NCBI GenBank assembly: GCA_938039345.1
Contig: CALHVB010000019.1
Span: 1 to 8,507, forward strand
Length of the DNA stretch: 8,507 nt
Direction: 5' to 3'
From: an uncultured Sediminicola sp.
Lineage (GTDB): Bacteria; Bacteroidota; Bacteroidia; Flavobacteriales; Flavobacteriaceae
Under the pieces are notes generated by a model. The model had not been told where the DNA came from. It worked only from the letters and a program-made list of their open reading frames with translations, and did no database searches. Shown here piece by piece: positions 1 to 7,844 of this stretch. Within the stretch, counting starts at the first letter, position 1. Each line of letters begins with the position of its first letter. The translations under genes were made by a program, and so were the position numbers.

Positions 1-3000
1 GTTAGAAATGTTGTAGCTATACAAGATTTAGGGGAAGCATTGCCAAGTAAAACAAGAATAGGTCAAAATGGAAACCCAGCAGGTTTTTTTAATGATCCAG
101 TAAATGATTTGCCAAGGAATAATGCTAATAATTATAACCCAGAACAAATAGGCGTTGGAGCTAATGTGTTAAACGATAATGTTAGGGATATTTCTACGGT
201 GCAGCAAGGGTTTAATATTCCTGGGTATACAGTAAATCAAGGTTTTGATTATTCTATACTAGAAAATGCAAGAAAGTTAGAGCAAAATAGAGATTATGTC
301 TATAATCCGCAATTAGGATATATATCTTTAAACCAAAGACTAAGTAATGATGAAATTTTGGCTGTAGCTTTTCAATATACGTTTGGTGGACAAGTATTCC
401 AGGTAGGAGAATTTGCAAACGGTGGTGTAGAAGCAACTACGGTTAGTACAGGAGTAAATCCTGTAGTAGAGAATAATACATTGGTGCTTAAGCTTTTAAA
501 AAGTAGTATAACACAAGTTAATGATCCTATTTGGGATTTAATGATGAAAAATATTTATGCTACCGGAGCTTTTCGTTTAAGTCAGGAAGATTTTAAATTA
601 AATATTTTATATTCGGAAACAACACCAAGAAACTATATAACTCCAGTAGTAGACTTTCCTGCTCCAGAACCTGGAGACAAGCCTTTACAAGAAAGAATAT
701 TGTTAGATGTGTTTAATTTAGATCGTTTAAATGCTTATAATGATATACAGCCTGGAGGAGATGGTTTTTTCGATTTTATTCAGGGTATTACCGTAGATAC
801 TCAAAACGGTAGAATTATTTTTACCAAAGTAGAACCATTTGGAGAATTCATTCATGGGGAATTAGGAGGCGGAACTTATGATGTAGATGATGATCAAGGT
901 TATAATGAAAATCAGCAAAAATACGTTTACAGAAGTATGTATGCTTCTACAAAAGCAAGAGCAAGGGAAGATGCCGAGAAAAATAGATTTCTTATAAAAG
1001 GGCGCTATAAATCTGAAGGAAGTAATGGTATTCCTATTGGGGCTTTTAATGTGCCAAGAGGCTCGGTACGTGTAACCGCTGGAGGTAGACAATTGCAAGA
1101 AGGGATAGACTATACTGTAAATTACCAAGCAGGTACGGTGCAAATAATAGACCCAAGTTTAGAAGCATCTAACACACCAATAAATATTTCTGTAGAAAAC
1201 AATGCTGTATTTGGACAGCAAACAAGGCGTTTTACGGGGATAAATGTTGAGCATACAATAAATAAAAATTTTGTTTTAGGAGGTACGTATTTAAGGATGA
1301 ATGAGCGTCCGTTAACCCAAAAGTCAAACTTTGGTACAGAGCCAGTAAATAATACAATTTTTGGTTTTAATGGAAATTTCTCCACAGAAGTTCCTTTTTT
1401 AACTCGCTTGGCTAATAAATTACCAAACATAGATACAGATGCTCCATCTAATATTTCTATACGAGGAGAAGTAGCACTTTTAAAGCCAGGTTCGCCAAAG
1501 AATGCAGATTTTGAAGGAGAAACAACAAGTTATGTAGACGATTTTGAAGGAGCACAAGCCTTAATAGATATTCGTTCTTCACTAGGTTGGTCTTTAGCAA
1601 GTACACCCTTAGAAATACCATCGGGAGATATTCAAGGTTTGGATAATGGAATTAGAAGAGCAAAAATGTCTTGGTTTACTATAGATCCTGTATTTTATTC
1701 GAACCAAAGACCTTCAGGAATTACAGATAGTGATATTTCTACTAATGAAACCAGAAGAATTTTTATAGATGAGGTTTTTGATCAACAAGTAGCTCAAGGG
1801 CAAACGCAAGTACAAAACACATTAAATTTAGCATATTATCCAGATGTTAAGGGTCCATATAACAATAATACAGATGCCGATTTTAATACCAACCCAGAGC
1901 AAAATTGGGCAGGTATTATGAGACCTTTAAGTAGTACTAATTTTGAACAGGCTAATGTAGAGTTTATTCAGTTTTGGGTTTTAGATCCTTATGTAGATGG
2001 TGTCACTACAAGCCCAGGAGAACTAGTTTTTAATTTAGGGAATATATCTGAAGATATTTTAAAAGATGGTAAAAAACAATACGAAAATGGTTTGCCTAAT
2101 GCGGCTGGTGATGATTTTACAGAAGAAACTTCTTGGGGAGGTAAAGTGCCATCAACACAGGCATTAGTATATGCTTTTGATGTAGATGAAGCCAGTAGAG
2201 CATTACAAGATATTGGGTATGATGGTTTAAATGATGCTGATGAAGCTAGTGTTTTTACAAATGGTCCTAGCGATGATCCAGCATTAGATAATTACCAATA
2301 TTTTTTAAATAGAGAAGGCGGAATTTTAGAGCGTTATTTAGATTTTAATAATCCAGAAGGAAACTCTCCTGTACAAGTAACAAATAATACAAGAGGGTCT
2401 ACTACATTGCCAGATGTTGAAGATGTAGATAGGGATTTAACTATGAATACAGTAGATAGTTATTTTGAATATCGTATAGATATTAAGCCAGGAACTTCTA
2501 TTAATGATAAGTATGTAAGTGATATTTTAGAAACAGGACCAGCTCCAACAGGGTCAGTAAGAGATGGTAGAAGTTTAAATCGTCGTTGGATTCAGTATAA
2601 AATCCCTTTAAGTGATTTTACAAATGCTACGAACGGAATAACAGATTTTAGATCTATCAGTTTTATGCGTATGTATCTTACTGGTTTTTCTAGTGATGCG
2701 GTGTTGCGTTTTGCTACCTTAGATTTAGTGCGTGGAGATTGGAGAACATATACAAAAACACTTGAATCAAATGAGGACGACCCATCAGATGATGCTACTC
2801 AAGTAGATGTAAATACAGTTAATATTCAGGAAAACGGAAATAGAAATCCAATACCTTATGTATTGCCTCCAGGAGTTTTTAGAGAGCAATTAAATAATAA
2901 TAACACCATTATAGATCAGAACGAGCAATCCCTATCTTTTGTGGTAGATAATCTAGAGCCAGAAGATTCTAGAGGAGTGTTTAAAAACATCAATTTTGAT

Positions 3001-6000
3001 ATTCGTCAGTATAAAAAATTAAAAATGTTTATGCATGCCGAGGAAATAATGGAGAACGATTATGTAGATGGAGCAACACCTTTAGTTGGTTTTTTAAGGA
3101 TAGGAACCGATTTTTCTGAGAATTTTTATCAAATAGAAGCACCTTTGCAATTTACACCGCATGGTGGATCAAGAGATGAAAATGTAATATGGCCAGAAGA
3201 AAATAGTTTAGACATTTCTTTAGCAGATTTAAATAAGATAAAATCATTTCGCATAGCTAATAAATCAACAGCACCTTTAAATGAACTTCGCTTTTTTGAA
3301 GTTATAAATGGAGAAGTAGTTGAGGTGTCAGAATTTAGTGCAAGAACTCTTGGGCAAATGCGAATCGGAATTCAAGGAAACCCTTCACTAGGAAGTATTC
3401 GTAGTATGATGGTTGGAGTTAAGAATACGGATAATCTTCCTGCTCGTGGTGAAGTTTGGTTTAATGAGTTGCGTTTAGCTGGTTTAGATAATAACGGAGG
3501 ATGGGCAGCAGTAGCCGCTATAGATGCTAATATGGCAGATTTTGCTAATATATCTGTAACAGGAAGCAGGAGTACATCCGGGTTTGGTTCCGTAGATCAA
3601 ATGCCTAATGAAAGAGCACGAGAGGATGGAATTTCTTATGATTTGGTAAGTAATATAAATGCAGGACAATTATTGCCAAAAAAATGGGGTATACAATTGC
3701 CGTTTAATTATGGAATATCTGAAGAAACAATAACGCCAGAGTTTGATCCTGTTTACGATGATTTAAAATTAAAAGATCGTATTGCTGCTGCTGCAACAGA
3801 AGAAGATGCTAAAAAAATAGAACAACAAGCGCAAGATTATACCAAAAGAACAAGTATTAATTTTATTGGAGTTCGTAAAGATAGAGGAGAAGATGCAGAA
3901 GCTAATTTTTATGATATAGAAAACTTTACGTTTAATTATTCTTATAATGAAACAAATCATAGAGATTTTGAAATAGCTAGTTTAATAGATCAAAATGTAA
4001 ATGCGGGTATGGTATATAACCATAGTTTTAAACCAGCAACAGTAGCACCTTTTGCAAAAAAAGATTCTTTGTTTAATGGGGCGTATTGGAAATGGCTAAA
4101 AGAATTAAACTTTAATTTATTGCCCACAAGTGTTTCTATAGCATCTAATATTAATAGATCTTTTAATCAGCAGAAATTTAGAGATGTTTTCGAAGAGGAT
4201 ATAGATGCTTTAGAATTACCATCTTTACAACAGCGTAATTATTTGTTTAATTGGCGTTATACGCTTAATTATAGTTTAAGTAAATCATTGCGAGTAAATA
4301 TTACGGGTTCTAATGATAATATTGTGCGTAATTATTTTAATGAATCTGGAAATTCTACATCTGGTATAAATCAAGATTTAGTATTATGGGATGGCTTTTT
4401 TGATATTGGGGAACCTAATAGACATAACCAAAACATGCAAATAAGTTATGAGCTACCCTTAAGTAAAATACCAGCCTTAAGTTTTATAAATGCCCAATAT
4501 GCCTATACCAGTAATTTCGATTGGCAACGTGGAGGAGAAGCAGTAAGAGAAGCCATTGGGCAAGATATTAGTACCGTTCAGAATGCAAGTACGCATAATT
4601 TAACTGCGGCATTAAATATGCAAAAGTTCTATGATTATATAGGATTAAAGAAAAAAGGCGGAAAAGGGAATTCTAGAAGCAAAAAGCCTATTAAAAAAGA
4701 TAAAGCAGGAAAACCAATAGAGGATAAAAAGAAAGCTAAAAAAACGAGTAAACTAGCAAATACCGTAATAGATATTGTAACTGCAATTAAAAGAGTAAAT
4801 GTAAGTTATAGTGAAAATGGAGGTAAAGTTTTGCCAGGATATACACAATCTACTGGTTTTATAGGAACTTTAAGGCCTTCTTTGGGCTTTGTGTTTGGTA
4901 GTCAGGCAGATGTGCGCTTTAATGCCGCGCGCAATGGTTGGTTAACTACATTTCCGGAGTTTAACCAGCAATATCTAGAAAATACGAATAAACAGCTAAA
5001 TATTACGGCAACAGCACAGCCAATAAAAGATTTAACTATAGATATTTCTGCGGACAGACAATTTTCTGAAAGCTACCAAGAAAATTTTCAGGTTGTAGCA
5101 GATGGGGCAGGAGGTTTGCAGTATAATGATTTACTAGGGAATAGATTCGGTAATTTTAGCATATCAACAATTATGATTGGTACTGCGTTTAAAAAGAGCG
5201 ATGAGTTTAGCTCAGAAGCTTTTGAAACATTTAAAGAAAATAGAATTACTGTAGCCAATAGAATAGCTGGTACTACAGATACAAGTAATTTTCCTTCTGG
5301 ATATGGCAAAACAAGTCAAGATGTGTTATTACCAGCTTTTATTGCTGCTTATACTGGTCAAAAGGCAGACAAAGTAAAACTTGGAGCTTTTAAAAACATT
5401 CCAATTCCTAATTGGAATTTGAAGTATACCGGACTTATGAAAAATAAGTGGTTTAAAAAGAAATTTAAACGTTTTTCTTTAAGTCATGGTTATAGAGCGT
5501 CTTATAGTATTAATTCGTTTCAAACAAATTTAGAAAAAGAGAATACAGATATTGATTTAGAGACAGGAGATGTATTGCCAGACCTTATCTTAAATAATGT
5601 AGTGCTTACGGATCAGTTTAATCCCTTAATGCGTGTAGATTTTGAAATGAAAAACTCTTTAAGTGTATTAGCAGAAGTAAGAACAGATAGAACACTGTCT
5701 TTAAGTTTTGATAATAACTTACTAACAGAAATTAATGGTAAAGAGTATACAGTAGGTTTAGGGTATCGTTTTAAAGATGTAAAGTTCGTAACTAACATTG
5801 GTGGAGAAAAAACGCGATTAAAAGGCGATTTAAATTTAAAAGCAGATGTTACCATGCGAGATAATATTACAATTATCAGAAATTTGGAGTTAGATAACAA
5901 TCAAATAACATCAGGACAAAATTTATTTTCTGTAAAATTCACAGCCGATTATGCTTTAAGTAAAAATTTAAATGCATTGTTTTTCTACGATCACTCGTTT

Positions 6001-6081
6001 TCACAATTTGCGGTGTCAACAGCATTTCCTCAAACAACAATAAATGCTGGGTTTACCATTAAATACAATTTTGGTAATTAA
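1..6081 (+). CDS. sprA: SprA, T9SS outer-membrane translocon / gliding motility protein (5' end outside the window)
   Basis: SprA (Sov in Porphyromonas) forms the giant outer-membrane beta-barrel through which T9SS cargo leaves the periplasm; the Flavobacterium johnsoniae protein is about 2400 residues with 36 strands. The frame is open from base 1 (reads VRNVVAIQDLGEALPSKTR) to TAA at 6079-6081: 2026 residues, so roughly 350-400 N-terminal residues lie upstream. The TTG at position 40 is an internal codon, not a start. Family-like landmarks, numbered from the window edge: NRDYVYNPQLGY (96-107), VPRGSVRVTAGG (351-362), YVDDFEGAQ (511-519), RRWIQYKIPLSDF (861-873), VWFNELRLAGL (from 1152), then an alternating aromatic, barrel-like C-terminal half ending in KYNFGN. 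A lysine-rich insertion lies near residues 1550-1584. No frameshift or stop interrupts it. Barrel and secretion roles come from family knowledge; identity rests on recognised motifs and size, not a search. Confidence 0.95.
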   Translation, partial: VRNVVAIQDLGEALPSKTRIGQNGNPAGFFNDPVNDLPRNNANNYNPEQIGVGANVLNDNVRDISTVQQGFNIPGYTVNQGFDYSILENARKLEQNRDYVYNPQLGYISLNQRLSNDEILAVAFQYTFGGQVFQVGEFANGGVEATTVSTGVNPVVENNTLVLKLLKSSITQVNDPIWDLMMKNIYATGAFRLSQEDFKLNILYSETTPRNYITPVVDFPAPEPGDKPLQERILLDVFNLDRLNAYNDIQPGGDGFFDFIQGITVDTQNGRIIFTKVEPFGEFIHGELGGGTYDVDDDQGYNENQQKYVYRSMYASTKARAREDAEKNRFLIKGRYKSEGSNGIPIGAFNVPRGSVRVTAGGRQLQEGIDYTVNYQAGTVQIIDPSLEASNTPINISVENNAVFGQQTRRFTGINVEHTINKNFVLGGTYLRMNERPLTQKSNFGTEPVNNTIFGFNGNFSTEVPFLTRLANKLPNIDTDAPSNISIRGEVALLKPGSPKNADFEGETTSYVDDFEGAQALIDIRSSLGWSLASTPLEIPSGDIQGLDNGIRRAKMSWFTIDPVFYSNQRPSGITDSDISTNETRRIFIDEVFDQQVAQGQTQVQNTLNLAYYPDVKGPYNNNTDADFNTNPEQNWAGIMRPLSSTNFEQANVEFIQFWVLDPYVDGVTTSPGELVFNLGNISEDILKDGKKQYENGLPNAAGDDFTEETSWGGKVPSTQALVYAFDVDEASRALQDIGYDGLNDADEASVFTNGPSDDPALDNYQYFLNREGGILERYLDFNNPEGNSPVQVTNNTRGSTTLPDVEDVDRDLTMNTVDSYFEYRIDIKPGTSINDKYVSDILETGPAPTGSVRDGRSLNRRWIQYKIPLSDFTNATNGITDFRSISFMRMYLTGFSSDAVLRFATLDLVRGDWRTYTKTLESNEDDPSDDATQVDVNTVNIQENGNRNPIPYVLPPGVFREQLNNNNTIIDQNEQSLSFVVDNLEPEDSRGVFKNINFDIRQYKKLKMFMHAEEIMENDYVDGATPLVGFLRIGTDFSENFYQIEAPLQFTPHGGSRDENVIWPEENSLDISLADLNKIKSFRIANKSTAPLNELRFFEVINGEVVEVSEFSARTLGQMRIGIQGNPSLGSIRSMMVGVKNTDNLPARGEVWFNELRLAGLDNNGGWAAVAAIDANMADFANISVTGSRSTSGFGSVDQMPNERAREDGISYDLVSNINAGQLLPKKWGIQLPFNYGISEETITPEFDPVYDDLKLKDRIAAAATEEDAKKIEQQAQDYTKRTSINFIGVRKDRGEDAEANFYDIENFTFNYSYNETNHRDFEIASLIDQNVNAGMVYNHSFKPATVAPFAKKDSLFNGAYWKWLKELNFNLLPTSVSIASNINRSFNQQKFRDVFEEDIDALELPSLQQRNYLFNWRYTLNYSLSKSLRVNITGSNDNIVRNYFNESGNSTSGINQDLVLWDGFFDIGEPNRHNQNMQISYELPLSKIPALSFINAQYAYTSNFDWQRGGEAVREAIGQDISTVQNASTHNLTAALNMQKFYDYIGLKKKGGKGNSRSKKPIKKDKAGKPIEDKKKAKKTSKLANTVIDIVTAIKRVNVSYSENGGKVLPGYTQSTGFIGTLRPSLGFVFGSQADVRFNAARNGWLTTFPEFNQQYLENTNKQLNITATAQPIKDLTIDISADRQFSESYQENFQVVADGAGGLQYNDLLGNRFGNFSISTIMIGTAFKKSDEFSSEAFETFKENRITVANRIAGTTDTSNFPSGYGKTSQDVLLPAFIAAYTGQKADKVKLGAFKNIPIPNWNLKYTGLMKNKWFKKKFKRFSLSHGYRASYSINSFQTNLEKENTDIDLETGDVLPDLILNNVVLTDQFNPLMRVDFEMKNSLSVLAEVRTDRTLSLSFDNNLLTEINGKEYTVGLGYRFKDVKFVTNIGGEKTRLKGDLNLKADVTMRDNITIIRNLELDNNQITSGQNLFSVKFTADYALSKNLNALFFYDHSFSQFAVSTAFPQTTINAGFTIKYNFGN
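4648..4752 (+). other. Lysine-rich low-complexity insertion within SprA
   Basis: These 35 codons encode 16 Lys and 1 Arg against only 3 acidic residues, with Gly, Ser and Pro between them, in a protein that is otherwise rich in Asp, Asn and Glu. It starts right after FYDYIGL and ends just before a family-like segment containing ITAIKRVNVSY-type sequence and VLPGY. The composition suggests a disordered loop between barrel strands. Whether it faces the periplasm or the outside cannot be told from sequence alone. Confidence 0.6.
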
Positions 6082-6091
6082 GTGTTTTTTA

Positions 6092-6122
6092 TTGATTAGT
6101 TTCATTTAATCTTATACATTTG
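6092..6122 (+). promoter_or_regulatory. Putative Bacteroidota housekeeping promoter for gcvH-vanZ
   Basis: TACATTTG at 6115-6122 matches the Bacteroidota -7 consensus TAnnTTTG exactly. A TTG at 6092-6094 lies 20 bases upstream, suiting the -33 element. Transcription would begin near 6129, leaving a leader of under 20 bases before the gcvH ATG at 6147. There is no hairpin terminator between the sprA stop and this site, so read-through from sprA could also reach gcvH. Confidence 0.6.
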
Positions 6123-6146
6123 TTTTTATTAATTTAAGATAAAGTC

Positions 6147-6533
6147 ATGGGTGTAAATTTACCATCAGAATTAAAATATACAAAAGACCACGAATGGATA
6201 TCTATAGAAGGTGATATAGCAACAGTTGGTATTACCGATTTTGCACAGTCAGAATTAGGAGATATTGTTTATGTAGAGGTAGAAACTGTGGATGAAACAT
6301 TAGATAAAGACGAAATTTTTGGTACAGTAGAAGCAGTAAAAACAGTATCAGATTTATTTCTTCCTTTAACAGGAGAAATTATTGAGTTTAATGAAGGCTT
6401 AGAAGATGAACCAGAGAAAGTAAATACTGATCCTTATGGCGAGGGTTGGATGATAAAAATTAAAGTTAGTGATTTATCAGAAATAGAAGGTTTATTAAGT
6501 GATGCTGATTATAAGGCATTAATAAATGCTTAA
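6147..6533 (+). CDS. gcvH: Glycine cleavage system H protein
   Basis: The H protein is the cytoplasmic lipoyl carrier of the glycine cleavage system: its lipoyl-lysine arm takes the aminomethyl group made by the P protein (glycine decarboxylase) and shuttles it to the T and L proteins. At 128 residues the ORF has normal full length. It opens with the typical LKYTKDHEWISIEGD, followed by VGITDFAQSELGDIVYVE, and carries the lipoylation motif EAVKTVSD with the modified lysine at residue 65. The conserved GEGWMIKIK follows at about 98-106. The ATG at 6147 places the family's N-terminus correctly, and a promoter lies just upstream; no strong Shine-Dalgarno is visible, which is usual in this phylum. 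The genes for P, T and L are not in the window. The 3' end overlaps the VanZ-like gene by 8 bases, suggesting a shared transcript. Confidence 0.97.
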   Translation: MGVNLPSELKYTKDHEWISIEGDIATVGITDFAQSELGDIVYVEVETVDETLDKDEIFGTVEAVKTVSDLFLPLTGEIIEFNEGLEDEPEKVNTDPYGEGWMIKIKVSDLSEIEGLLSDADYKALINA

Positions 6534-6927
6534 AAAGAATAGCTATACAATCTTATTTATAAGCTGGATGCTATTTATTACGTTTCTTAGCTTATTTTCT
6601 TTTAAAGATGATTCATTGCCTAAGGTTAGAATACCACACTTAGATAAAGCAGTACATTTTACTTTTTATTTTATAGGGGCTATTTTAGGAAGTCTTTTTA
6701 CAAGGGAGTCAACAAAAGGCAATGTAGGTTTAAAGAAAACAATCATAATAGTATTTTTTACTATGGTTGTTTATGGTATAATTATTGAGGTTATACAATT
6801 AGTATTTACTCCAAACAGACATGGCGATATATTGGATGTTTTAGCAAATAGTTTAGGGGCATTTTCGGGAATTTTAGTGATAAAATATCTATTTTCTAAA
6901 AAAAGCCAGTTAAAATGGAAAAATTAA
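6526..6927 (+). CDS. VanZ-like family integral membrane protein
   Basis: A 133-residue inner-membrane protein with four predicted hydrophobic helices at about 8-25, 42-59, 71-90 and 103-123. It shows the VanZ-like signature residues: D40-K41-x-x-H44-F45 at the start of helix 2, E88-x-x-Q91 at the end of helix 3, and R98-x-x-D101-x-x-D104-x-x-A107-N108-x-x-G111 leading into helix 4. The family is named after VanZ, which gives low-level teicoplanin resistance in enterococci, but the biochemical role of the many short chromosomal members is not established, so resistance should not be inferred here. The ATG lies inside the last codons of gcvH (ATGCTTAA) in another frame, so its translation is probably coupled to gcvH. 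The basic C-terminal tail (KKSQLKWKN) is likely cytoplasmic. Confidence 0.88.
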   Translation: MLKKNSYTILFISWMLFITFLSLFSFKDDSLPKVRIPHLDKAVHFTFYFIGAILGSLFTRESTKGNVGLKKTIIIVFFTMVVYGIIIEVIQLVFTPNRHGDILDVLANSLGAFSGILVIKYLFSKKSQLKWKN

Positions 6928-6959
6928 TTGCTTATATGGTAAATAAATAATTAAATTAG
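6928..6959 (+). promoter_or_regulatory. Weak candidate promoter for the first TonB gene
   Basis: TAAATTAG at 6952-6959 matches the TAnnTTTG -7 element with one mismatch, and a TTG at 6928-6930 lies 21 bases upstream as a possible -33 element. It sits in the 52-bp gap after vanZ, which contains no terminator-like hairpin, so tonB could instead be read from the gcvH-vanZ transcript. In such an A+T-rich gap this match could occur by chance. Confidence 0.35.
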
Positions 6960-6979
6960 CACACATTAAAATTGAATTT

Positions 6980-7690
6980 ATGGAACCAAAAAAGAACCCG
7001 AAAGCGGATTTAACAAAAAATAGTGGTCTATACTTTGTAATAGGCTTAGCGTTGGTTATGTTGTTAACGTATGGTGCTTTGGAGTACAAAGTGTACGATA
7101 AAACCAATGAGTACGATATAAGTATGAATGTAGAGGATCAATTAGATGAAGAGGTTCCTATGACAGAACAAATAAAAACTCCGCCACCGCCACCGCCACC
7201 AGCAGCACCAGAAGTTATTGAGGTTGTTGAGGATGAAGAGGAAGTAGAGGAAACAGTTATAGAGTCTACAGAAACTAGTCAGGACGAAGAGGTTGTGGAG
7301 ATAGAAGATGTAGCTGAGGTAGAAGAAGAAGTAGATGTAGATGTACCTTTTGCAGTAATTGAAGATGTGCCTATTTTTCCAGGATGTGAAAAAGTAGCAA
7401 AAAGTAAAAGAAGAGCATGTTTTAGTGAGAAAATGCAGAAGCACGTACGTAAGCACTTTAGATATCCAGAGATAGCTCAAGAAATGGGTGTGCAAGGAAG
7501 AGTAAACGTAATGTTTAAAATTCAGAAAGATGGTAGTATTGGTGGTGTAAGAATGCGTGGACCAGACAAAAATTTAGAAAAAGAAGCAGCTAGAATTATT
7601 AGTAAACTTCCTAAAATGACACCAGGAAAGCAAAGAGGTAGAGCAGTAGTTGTACCATTTAGTTTGCCTATTACATTTAAATTACAGTAA
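6980..7690 (+). CDS. TonB-family energy transducer (first paralogue, complete)
   Basis: A 236-residue TonB-type protein: it would be anchored in the inner membrane, energised by ExbB/ExbD and touch TonB-dependent outer-membrane receptors through its C-terminal domain. A short basic cytoplasmic N-terminus (KKNPKADLTKNSG) precedes one membrane helix at about 17-34. Next comes an acidic stretch, seven prolines (68-74), a Glu/Val-rich linker (81-121: 22 acidic of 41 residues) and the TonB C-terminal domain. That domain contains PIFPGCEK (131-138), a second cysteine at 147, HFRYPEIAQEMGVQGRVNV (159-177), KDGSIGGVRMRGPD and a final strand PFSLPITFKLQ. Residues 68-137 hold no Lys or Arg, unlike the classical Pro-Lys segment of Escherichia coli TonB. 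A paralogue follows downstream. The receptor served cannot be told from sequence, and no ExbB/ExbD gene is visible here. Confidence 0.92.
   Translation: MEPKKNPKADLTKNSGLYFVIGLALVMLLTYGALEYKVYDKTNEYDISMNVEDQLDEEVPMTEQIKTPPPPPPPAAPEVIEVVEDEEEVEETVIESTETSQDEEVVEIEDVAEVEEEVDVDVPFAVIEDVPIFPGCEKVAKSKRRACFSEKMQKHVRKHFRYPEIAQEMGVQGRVNVMFKIQKDGSIGGVRMRGPDKNLEKEAARIISKLPKMTPGKQRGRAVVVPFSLPITFKLQ
7181..7201 (+). repeat. Short proline-codon repeat (CCGCCA)x3 in the TonB linker
   Basis: Three perfect CCGCCA units followed by one CCA encode seven consecutive prolines (residues 68-74). It stands out as a G+C-rich patch in an A+T-rich gene. Slippage here would add or remove prolines in steps of two without shifting the frame. 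Such Pro runs are normal spacers in TonB proteins. Confidence 0.7.
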
Positions 7691-7707
7691 AATAAAATAT
7701 ATATTTT

Positions 7708-7737
7708 AATCGTTTCTTTAAAATTAAAACGATTTTT
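7708..7737 (+). terminator. Weak terminator-like hairpin after the first TonB gene
   Basis: AATCGTTT (7708-7715) pairs fully with AAACGATT (7727-7734) around an 11-base loop and is followed by only three more T. The 8-bp stem has two G:C pairs, so it is weak. It lies 17 bases after the tonB stop and just ahead of a much stronger terminator, and may act as an auxiliary site or protect the 3' end. Confidence 0.4.
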
Positions 7738-7745
7738 AAAATGTT

Positions 7746-7779
7746 AAAAATCCCGAACTTAAGTTCGGGATTTTTTTTT
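7746..7779 (+). terminator. Strong intrinsic terminator between the two TonB genes
   Basis: A perfect inverted repeat is centred at 7760/7761. The arm TCCCGAAC (7751-7758) and its partner GTTCGGGA (7763-7770) enclose a TTAA loop and are followed by nine T (7771-7779). The A run before the left arm extends the symmetry to 15 bases per side. This is a textbook rho-independent terminator ending the first tonB transcript. The left side has five A, so weak termination in the other direction is possible, although no convergent gene is visible. Confidence 0.9.
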
Positions 7780-7814
7780 GGTATGCTTCTTGTGTTTTTA
7801 ACATAATTGTAACA

Positions 7815-7830
7815 ATCTCTATAAAGAGAT
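7815..7830 (+). other. Short inverted repeat in the leader of the second TonB gene
   Basis: ATCTCT (7815-7820) and AGAGAT (7825-7830) form a perfect 6-bp inverted repeat around ATAA, ending 14 bases before the ATG at 7845. It could be an operator half-site pair or a 5' leader hairpin affecting translation. At this length and base composition it could also be chance. No convincing TAnnTTTG promoter could be assigned in 7780-7844. Confidence 0.3.
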
Positions 7831-7844
7831 ATAAATCTAATATT

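Noticed and set aside
40..42. TTG at 40 as the start codon of the large first gene
   Set aside because: The same frame is open back to base 1 and encodes family-like sequence (VRNVVAIQDLGEAL), so the gene begins outside the window.
862..1430. Two reverse-strand ORFs opposite sprA
   Set aside because: They lie entirely within the strongly supported sprA frame, show no recognisable family motif and have compositions typical of antisense shadows.
6082..6146. Terminator after sprA
   Set aside because: There is a T run right after the stop, but no stem-loop precedes it.
6526..6927. Glycopeptide resistance gene vanZ
   Set aside because: The VanZ-like fold is widespread in chromosomes with no resistance role, and no van cluster genes are present; only the family name is used.
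7142..7495. 117-residue reverse-strand ORF opposite the first TonB
   Set aside because: Its aromatic-rich sequence is the complement of the GA-rich linker codons of TonB; it has no family motif or start signals.
7780..7844. Promoter for the second TonB gene
   Set aside because: A TTG at 7790-7792 could be a -33 element, but no TAnnTTTG match lies at the right distance; TAACAATC and TATAAAGA are poor fits, so no promoter is called.
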